A stretch of 64,000 nucleotides of DNA. Source: Vibrio chagasii (GTDB lineage: Bacteria; Pseudomonadota; Gammaproteobacteria; Enterobacterales; Vibrionaceae). Made by a program: the position numbers and the translations under genes. The notes beneath the pieces are model-generated. The model was not told where the DNA came from. It ran no database searches and worked only from the letters and a program-made list of their open reading frames with translations. Within the stretch, counting starts at the first letter, position 1, and each line of letters starts with the position of its first letter. The stretch spans positions 62,001 to 126,000 of the forward strand of contig CP090851.1 of assembly GCA_041879415.1 (NCBI GenBank). Reading direction: 5' to 3'. This document shows positions 58,572 to 64,000 of this stretch, piece by piece.

Positions 58572-60197
58572 ATGAAAGAAAAGAATTATTTATGGAACAC
58601 CAGTAGTGGGGTGATTGCTGCACTACTGGTTTTTCCGATCTTAGCGATATTCACCACCGCTGTGGGTGAGACAGATGAGCTTTTCTCTCATTTGATGTCC
58701 ACGGTGATGCCGACTTACGCATATAACACTGTCGTTTTAGTGATAGGAACTATGTTCTTATCGCTGCTATTTGGTATCCCTTCTGCTTGGATTATGGCGA
58801 TGTGTCGTATCCCTGGTGAGAAGGTGTTGCAGTGGGCTTTGGTTCTGCCACTGGCTATGCCGGGTTATATCGTTGGATACATTTTCACTGATTGGTTCGA
58901 TTTCGCTGGCCCAGTACAAATTTTGCTTCGTGACCTAACGGGTTGGGGACCAGGAGAATATTGGTTCCCGGATATTAGAACCTTAACTGGCGCTATCATC
59001 GTCCTCTCTTTAGTGCTGTACCCTTACGTTTACCTGCTTTGTCGTGCTGCGTTCATGGAGCAGAACGTTTCTCTATTGCAATCCGCGCGACTCCTGAAAT
59101 GTTCTCCATGGGAGAGCTTCAGACGTATCTCTTTGCCTTTAGTCCGCCCTTCGATGGCGGTTGGCTTATCGCTCGTTGCTATGGAAACCATTGGTGACTT
59201 TGGTACGGTGAGCTACTTTGCGGTTAACACACTAACCACTGCGGTATATGACACTTGGCTTGGGTACTCTAGCTTGACTGCTGCTGCTAAGATCTCAGCT
59301 ATTATGCTGATTATCGTGATACTACTTTTAAGTTCGGAACGTTACAGTCGTCGTAAGCAAAAACTGTTTCAAAACCAGTTCAGTAGCCGAGAAGATTTCC
59401 GCTACAACTTAGAAGGCTGGAAAAAGTGGCTAGCGCTGTTTTGGTGTTGGGGGCTAGTCTGTGCAGCATTCATATTCCCTCTGGGGCAGTTACTGATTTA
59501 CGCCTATAAGTATTTTGCACAAAGCTGGACTGCTGAATTCCGAGAGTACGCACTCAACAGTTTGAATGTGTCGATACTTGCCGCCTTAATCGGCGTGGCG
59601 ATTGCACTTATCGTTAACTTTAACCAACGTGTTAATCCTGCGAAACACAACCTCGCCTTTATGCGCTTATCCTCTATGGGCTATGCGGTGCCGGGAACGG
59701 TATTGGCGATTGGTGTGATGGTGCCAGTGTTGTTTATGGATCACCTAGTCAACGACATCGCGAAAATGATGGAGTGGGGACGCCCTGGATTGATCTTCTC
59801 TGGTTCTATGTTTGCGCTTATTTTCGCGATGGTTGTGCGTTTTTCTGCAGTTGCTATCGGCAGTGTGGAAAGTAGCCTAAGCAAAGTGTCACCGTCTTTG
59901 GATATGGCTTCAAAGACTATGGGTTGTAACACCAACCAGATGTTACGCCGAGTGCACTTACCTCTGATCAAGCGTGGCGCTTTGATTGCTGGACTATTGG
60001 TGTTTATCGAATCGATGAAAGAGTTGAATGCTGCGCTGCTGTTGCGTCCGTTTAACTTTGAAACCCTAGCAACCTATGTTTACAACTATGCCTCAGACGA
60101 GCATCTAGAGCTGGCTGCGATGCCTGCTGTGTTACTTGTACTTGTGGGTCTAATCCCATTGATCATCGTCAACCGTTCTTTGGAGCAAAAAAACTAA
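58572..60197 (+). CDS. fbpB: Fe(III) ABC transporter permease
   Basis: A 541-residue inner-membrane permease with two fused BPD_transp_1 domains, about 12 membrane helices, as usual for FbpB/SfuB. The EAA-type loops are LLQSARLLKCSPWESFRRIS and LDMASKTMGCNTNQMLRRVH. It is 248 bp from fbpA and overlaps the start of fbpC by one base. Confidence 0.95.
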   Translation: MKEKNYLWNTSSGVIAALLVFPILAIFTTAVGETDELFSHLMSTVMPTYAYNTVVLVIGTMFLSLLFGIPSAWIMAMCRIPGEKVLQWALVLPLAMPGYIVGYIFTDWFDFAGPVQILLRDLTGWGPGEYWFPDIRTLTGAIIVLSLVLYPYVYLLCRAAFMEQNVSLLQSARLLKCSPWESFRRISLPLVRPSMAVGLSLVAMETIGDFGTVSYFAVNTLTTAVYDTWLGYSSLTAAAKISAIMLIIVILLLSSERYSRRKQKLFQNQFSSREDFRYNLEGWKKWLALFWCWGLVCAAFIFPLGQLLIYAYKYFAQSWTAEFREYALNSLNVSILAALIGVAIALIVNFNQRVNPAKHNLAFMRLSSMGYAVPGTVLAIGVMVPVLFMDHLVNDIAKMMEWGRPGLIFSGSMFALIFAMVVRFSAVAIGSVESSLSKVSPSLDMASKTMGCNTNQMLRRVHLPLIKRGALIAGLLVFIESMKELNAALLLRPFNFETLATYVYNYASDEHLELAAMPAVLLVLVGLIPLIIVNRSLEQKN

Positions 60198-61225
60198 TGA
60201 GCTGTGCATTATCTATTAAAGATCTGACTTGTAAGTATGAGTCTCAAACGGTGCTCGAGTCGCTTTCTCTTGAAGTTGAGCATGGCGAGATCGTATGTCT
60301 GCTTGGCGCTAGTGGCTGTGGTAAAACAACCTTACTAAAAGCGATTGCTGGATTACTTCCGTTGAGTCATGGGGTAATGAATCTGAACTGTCAGACTATT
60401 GATGACGGTAAGAACTGGTTACCACCAGAGCAACGTAACATCGGCATGATCTTCCAAGACTATGCGCTGTTTCCGCATCTGACCGTCAATCAGAACGTAG
60501 CATTTGGCCTTCGTGATATGTCTGAGCAAGACAAGAAAGCAAAAGTGAAGGAGATGCTAGAGTTGGTTCACCTTGATCAATATGGTGAGCGTTATCCTCA
60601 TCAGTTGTCTGGTGGACAGCAGCAACGTGTCGCTATTGCTCGCTCTTTGGCTTACAAGCCTGATCTACTGTTACTTGATGAACCGTTCTCGAACATCGAT
60701 ACCCAAGTTCGTCACGAATTGATTTCTCAGATCCGCAAGATATTTAAGAAGCAGGGCGTAACCGCTATTTTTGTTACTCACAGTCGTGAAGAGGCGTTTG
60801 CCTTTGCGGATAAAATGGCCGTAATGAACCATGGTGTGATTGAACAATATGGTTCAGCATCTGAGTTGTACTTCCACCCATCAAGCAAGTTTGTGGCGGA
60901 TTTCTTAGGTGGTGGCAGCTACTTAAATGCTCAGCGTATTTCAGATAATGAATTCGAAACCAGCTTGGGCTTGGTGGAAGCAAAAGCGCAAACGGAAATT
61001 GATGTTGGCTCTGAGTGTGCACTGTTACTACGACCTCAACACATTGTCGCGAGTCACGATACTGACAGTAACTTGTCGGTATTGGAGCAGCAATTCATGG
61101 GCGACCATTGTCGTTATGTGATTGAAGCCAATGGTCAAAAGCTACTGGCGACTTCGTCGGAAGCGCTAGAGGTTGGCATGCCTGTAACCGTGAAGGTAGA
61201 CACCAAAGGGGTGTTGGCATTTTAA
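60197..61225 (+). CDS. fbpC: Fe(III) ABC transporter ATPase
   Basis: A 342-residue ABC ATPase with Walker A GASGCGKTTLLKA, Q-loop FQDYALFPHLT, signature LSGGQQQRVAIARSL, Walker B LLLLDEPFSNID and a C-terminal TOBE/OB regulatory domain (from about residue 240). It energises FbpAB-mediated iron uptake. ATG overlaps the last base of the fbpB stop. Confidence 0.95.
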   Translation: MSCALSIKDLTCKYESQTVLESLSLEVEHGEIVCLLGASGCGKTTLLKAIAGLLPLSHGVMNLNCQTIDDGKNWLPPEQRNIGMIFQDYALFPHLTVNQNVAFGLRDMSEQDKKAKVKEMLELVHLDQYGERYPHQLSGGQQQRVAIARSLAYKPDLLLLDEPFSNIDTQVRHELISQIRKIFKKQGVTAIFVTHSREEAFAFADKMAVMNHGVIEQYGSASELYFHPSSKFVADFLGGGSYLNAQRISDNEFETSLGLVEAKAQTEIDVGSECALLLRPQHIVASHDTDSNLSVLEQQFMGDHCRYVIEANGQKLLATSSEALEVGMPVTVKVDTKGVLAF

Positions 61226-61257
61226 TTTGGCTTAGTTGCAGAGCTGAAACTCAGGCA

Positions 61258-61292
61258 TAAAAAAGCCCAGTACTTTCACCAAAGTACTGGGC
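61258..61292 (-). terminator. Terminator between fbpC and the phosphomutase gene
   Basis: Perfect 12-base arms GCCCAGTACTTT and AAAGTACTGGGC around CACC. On the minus strand it is followed by TTTTTTAT, so it mainly ends the phosphomutase transcript; it may also stop fbpC transcription. Confidence 0.9.
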
Positions 61293-61305
61293 AAGAGTTC
61301 TTCAC

Positions 61306-61374
61306 CTATAGGCTTTAACAAGGCAGTGGTTTGTTAAGTCCCATACAAAACTGCTGCACTCTATAAGCCTATAG
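61306..61374. repeat. Inverted repeat at 3' end of phosphomutase gene
   Basis: CTATAGGCTT (61306-61315) and AAGCCTATAG (61365-61374) are perfectly complementary; the second arm includes the stop codon of the minus-strand gene. Inside lies a second hairpin, TTAACAA (61315-61321) with TTGTTAA (61331-61337). The element lies just before the terminator and could form a stable 3'-end RNA. Confidence 0.6.
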
Positions 61375-62781
61375 AGAGAGGAAGTCTTTCACTTTTTGAA
61401 GAACACGTTCTGCAGTCTCTTTATCTTCCATTTCAGCGAAGATTCGCAGTAAAGGCTCTGTTCCTGAGAAACGAGCAATAACCCAGCCGCCATTCTTAAA
61501 GTACACCTTGGCACCATCTTCATAGCTGACTTTTTCAATCTCATACTCAAACTCAGGCAGTTGTTTCTCTACGTAGATCTTGGTGTAGAGCGCTTCTTTT
61601 TCTGAAGGTTTGAACTTGCAATCGCCTTCGGCGGTGTAGGCATAGCCATACTTCGAGTAGATCTCATCAAGCAATTCAGACAATTTCTTACCCGTTACAC
61701 TGATCATCTCAACCAGTAGGCTAGATGCGAACACACCATCTTTACCTTTGATGTGGCCGCGAATGGTTAAACCACCGGAACTTTCACCACCAATCAGAGA
61801 GTCGTCGGCTTCCATTTGCGAGCTGATATGCTTAAAGCCTACTGGAACCTCAAAGCTCTTTTCGCCATGATCGGCCGCCACTTTATCGAGTAGATGAGTG
61901 GTTGCGATATTACGAACTACCGATCCTTTCCAGCCCTTGTATTCCAATAAGTAGTAGTAAAGCAGTAGTAGCACTTCGTTAGGGTGAATGAAGCTACCTT
62001 TCTCATCGATAATACCTAAGCGGTCGGCATCGCCATCGGTACCAATACCGATGTCATAGCCTTCAGCGGCAACCAAGTGCTTCAAGCGATAGAGCGTAGC
62101 TGCGCTTGGTGATGGCATCAATCCACCAAAATCGGGGTTTTTACCATCGTTGATCACGTCGACATCACAACGACCATTGATAAGAACTGTTTGCAGAGCG
62201 TTCTTCGCTACACCAAACATAGGGTCAATTAGTACGCGCAGGTTTGCTTTCTTGATTGACTCGATATCGATGAAGTTAATGATCGAATCAACAAAGTCGT
62301 TCATTGGGTTGATGATTTCGATCTCTTTGTCGTTCAACGCTTGTTCGAAGTCGACACGGATAACGTCTTCGTTGGTTAGAGTTGCGATTTGCTGTTCGAT
62401 CTTCTCTGTGATGATCTCATCAGCATCACGACCACCTTCAATAAATACCTTGATACCGTTGTAATCCGCTGGGTTATGAGAAGCGGTAATACATGCCGAG
62501 TAGGTGCAGCCCATCTCTTTTGCTTGGAACATTACGATAGGGGTTGGAACAAACTTATCGATGAAGCTGACTTTGATGTTGTTAGCGGCTAATACTTCAG
62601 CAAACCAACATGCAGCTTTATCGGAAAGGAAGCGACGGTCATAACCGATCACAAATCCGTTTTTAGCTGCATCTTCATTGTTGATGATGTTTGCCAGTGC
62701 TTGTGCCACAAGGCGAACGTTCTCTCTGGTGAACTCTTCACCAATGAAAGCGCGCCAGCCACCTGTACCAAATTTAATCAT
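61369..62781 (-). CDS. Phosphohexomutase (GlcNAc-1-P / phosphoglucomutase family)
   Basis: A 470-residue alpha-D-phosphohexomutase. It has the phosphoserine loop TASHNPADYNG (about residue 100), metal loop DGDADRLG, sugar loop GGESSGGLTIRGH and phosphate loop RFSGTEPLLR. It lies directly downstream of the GH94 phosphorylase (73 bp). The pair suggests that the sugar 1-phosphate from chitobiose phosphorolysis is turned into the 6-phosphate here. Specificity (GlcNAc, glucose or mannose) is inference from context. Confidence 0.9.
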   Translation of the reverse strand: MIKFGTGGWRAFIGEEFTRENVRLVAQALANIINNEDAAKNGFVIGYDRRFLSDKAACWFAEVLAANNIKVSFIDKFVPTPIVMFQAKEMGCTYSACITASHNPADYNGIKVFIEGGRDADEIITEKIEQQIATLTNEDVIRVDFEQALNDKEIEIINPMNDFVDSIINFIDIESIKKANLRVLIDPMFGVAKNALQTVLINGRCDVDVINDGKNPDFGGLMPSPSAATLYRLKHLVAAEGYDIGIGTDGDADRLGIIDEKGSFIHPNEVLLLLYYYLLEYKGWKGSVVRNIATTHLLDKVAADHGEKSFEVPVGFKHISSQMEADDSLIGGESSGGLTIRGHIKGKDGVFASSLLVEMISVTGKKLSELLDEIYSKYGYAYTAEGDCKFKPSEKEALYTKIYVEKQLPEFEYEIEKVSYEDGAKVYFKNGGWVIARFSGTEPLLRIFAEMEDKETAERVLQKVKDFLSL

Positions 62782-62854
62782 TAGAAAATCCTTTTAGTCT
62801 CTTTGCCTCAAACCCAATAGGCTTGAGGCAAGAGTGGTTGGTTAAGTAGCGTGA

Positions 62855-64000
62855 CTAGCCTAGAACAACGACAACATCGTTCACGCTGCCTTCTGCTTGA
62901 ACTGGGATTGCACCTTCTACTGACTCACCGTTGATAGTGATAGAGGCAACCCCTTTGCTTACTGCATTCGGGTTCTGTACCGTGATGTTGTATGTCGCAC
63001 CGCGCCATTGACGAGTCACTTCAAACTCTGGCCAATCTGTTGGGATACAAGGATCTACGGTTAAGCCTTCAAAGCCAGTACGAACGCCAAGAATGAAGTT
63101 GGTTACCGCAAAGTAAGCCCAACCAGAGGTACCGGTTAACCATGGGTGATTTGCACGGCCGTGGTCTTGGTGGTCTTTACCCATGATGAACTGCACGTAC
63201 GAGTATGGTTCTGCGTAACGTGTTTCAATCATGTCGTTTTGGTTGTATGGGTTAAGTGCATCGTAGAATTTCATTGCACGGTCACCACGACCAAGTTTCG
63301 CTTCTGCTACCCAAGCCCATGGGTTCGGGTGAGAGAAGATTGCGCCATTCTCTTTTACGCCTTGGTAAACGCGAGTGACGAAGCCGATGTCATCGTTTGG
63401 TGTCGCGAATGATGGAGAGTTTAGGTGCAGGCCGTATTCAGAGAATAGGTTCTCATCGACTGCATTCATCGCTTTCTCACCACGCTCTTGAGAAACTGCA
63501 CCAGACAGAACGGCTAGTGTGTTTGACTCAAGGTGTACACGACCTTCTGCTTGTTGAGCAGTACCGATCTTGTCGCCATTTTTGGTTAGACCACGAATGT
63601 ACCAACCGCCTTCGTCATCCCAAAGGTGTGTTTCACACGCTTCACGTACGTTCGCTGCCATTTCTGTGTATTTCGCAACGTCAGCATCGTTATTACGGAA
63701 CTTGGCAAGGTCTAAGAATTCTTGCAGAGCCCAGAAGTGTAGGAATGAAACCATTGAAGATTCACCGCCACCTAGGTTCAAACAGTCATTCCAGTCAGCA
63801 CGTAGCCCTTTACAGATACCTGTTTGACCAACGTACTCAGCAGAGAAGTTCAGTGCTGCTTTCATGTGTTCGTAGACTGTCGCTTCACCGCCGTCTGCGT
63901 AAGGAATTACCTCGTCAAAGAAGTCATGTTCACCGGTTTCCATCACGTATTTGATGATGGTCGGAACGATCCATAGGTGATCATCAGAACATGTATCTTC
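62855..64000 (-). CDS. GH94 chitobiose/cellobiose phosphorylase, N-terminal part missing
   Basis: The frame runs from the stop at 62855 to the window edge; 381 C-terminal residues are visible of an expected 800. It includes CSDDHLWIVPTIIKYVMETG (63941-64000), and GLRADWNDCLNLGGGESS, which contains the catalytic aspartate region of GH94 enzymes. The family splits disaccharides with phosphate. The GLRADWND sequence and the mutase neighbour fit N,N'-diacetylchitobiose phosphorylase of Vibrio, giving GlcNAc-1-phosphate and GlcNAc; cellobiose phosphorylase is the alternative. Confidence 0.93.
   Translation of the reverse strand, partial: EDTCSDDHLWIVPTIIKYVMETGEHDFFDEVIPYADGGEATVYEHMKAALNFSAEYVGQTGICKGLRADWNDCLNLGGGESSMVSFLHFWALQEFLDLAKFRNNDADVAKYTEMAANVREACETHLWDDEGGWYIRGLTKNGDKIGTAQQAEGRVHLESNTLAVLSGAVSQERGEKAMNAVDENLFSEYGLHLNSPSFATPNDDIGFVTRVYQGVKENGAIFSHPNPWAWVAEAKLGRGDRAMKFYDALNPYNQNDMIETRYAEPYSYVQFIMGKDHQDHGRANHPWLTGTSGWAYFAVTNFILGVRTGFEGLTVDPCIPTDWPEFEVTRQWRGATYNITVQNPNAVSKGVASITINGESVEGAIPVQAEGSVNDVVVVLG

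Noticed and set aside
63397..63954. 185-codon plus-strand frame opposite the GH94 gene
   Set aside because: The GH94 frame on the minus strand has clear family motifs through the whole stretch. The plus-strand frame has odd composition (many His, Arg, Ser) and no homology that I recognise.

Overview
The window reads as a contiguous piece of a Vibrio main chromosome. The evidence is a LuxR/HapR-type quorum-sensing master regulator with a Qrr-pairing leader, luxS, a Na+-translocating oxaloacetate decarboxylase, the pilABCD competence-pilus cluster, and an Fe(III) ABC transporter next to chitin-oligosaccharide genes. Protein similarity and base composition suggest a marine Vibrio, possibly of the Splendidus group; the species is inference. 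Almost everything is core genome. I see no prophage, integron, insertion sequence, CRISPR array, tRNA or rRNA.

Layout. 1-4.1 kb: end of oadA, oadB, a quinone oxidoreductase and a YqaA/DedA protein. 4.1-9.9 kb: an M16 lipoprotein protease, gshA, a transglycosylase-like lipoprotein and luxS. 9.9-12.2 kb: a CNNM/CorC-type membrane protein and ypjD (minus). 12.3-16 kb: ffh and rpsP-rimM-trmD-rplS. 16.3-23.5 kb (minus): yacG, zapD, coaE, pilD, pilC, pilB, pilA, nadC. 23.6-31.7 kb: ampD, then pdhR-aceE-aceF and lpd. 32.2-38.3 kb: luxR divergent from hpt, carbonic anhydrase divergent from a SulP transporter, and a YadGH exporter. 38.4-44.5 kb (minus): sfsA, dksA, gluQ, pcnB, folK, panB, panC. 44.6-54.7 kb: hrpB-mrcB, a patatin/outer-membrane-barrel fusion and acnB. 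55-57 kb: yacL and glnK-amtB. 57.3-61.2 kb: fbpA and fbpBC. 61.4-64 kb (minus): a sugar-phosphate mutase and a GH94 chitobiose phosphorylase that runs off the right edge.

The most interesting material is non-coding. (1) The terminator hairpin upstream of glnK contains a full NtrC-type enhancer sequence about 97 bp before a sigma-54-like promoter, so one palindrome may do two jobs. (2) Two copies of a composite repeat follow yacG and luxR. Each has an array of the 7-mer CGAATCT starting at the stop codon, a shared G-U-rich terminator, and inverted REP-like hairpins. They lie in the same orientation about 16 kb apart. (3) There are foldable elements downstream of acnB and downstream of the sugar-phosphate mutase, and hairpins between fbpA and fbpB. 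(4) Recognisable operators include a perfect PdhR box before pdhR, Fur-like palindromes before fbpA, a Qrr site over the luxR ribosome binding site, and a 16-bp palindrome in the acnB promoter region.

I found no convincing previously undescribed multi-gene system; the coding content is conventional for Vibrio.
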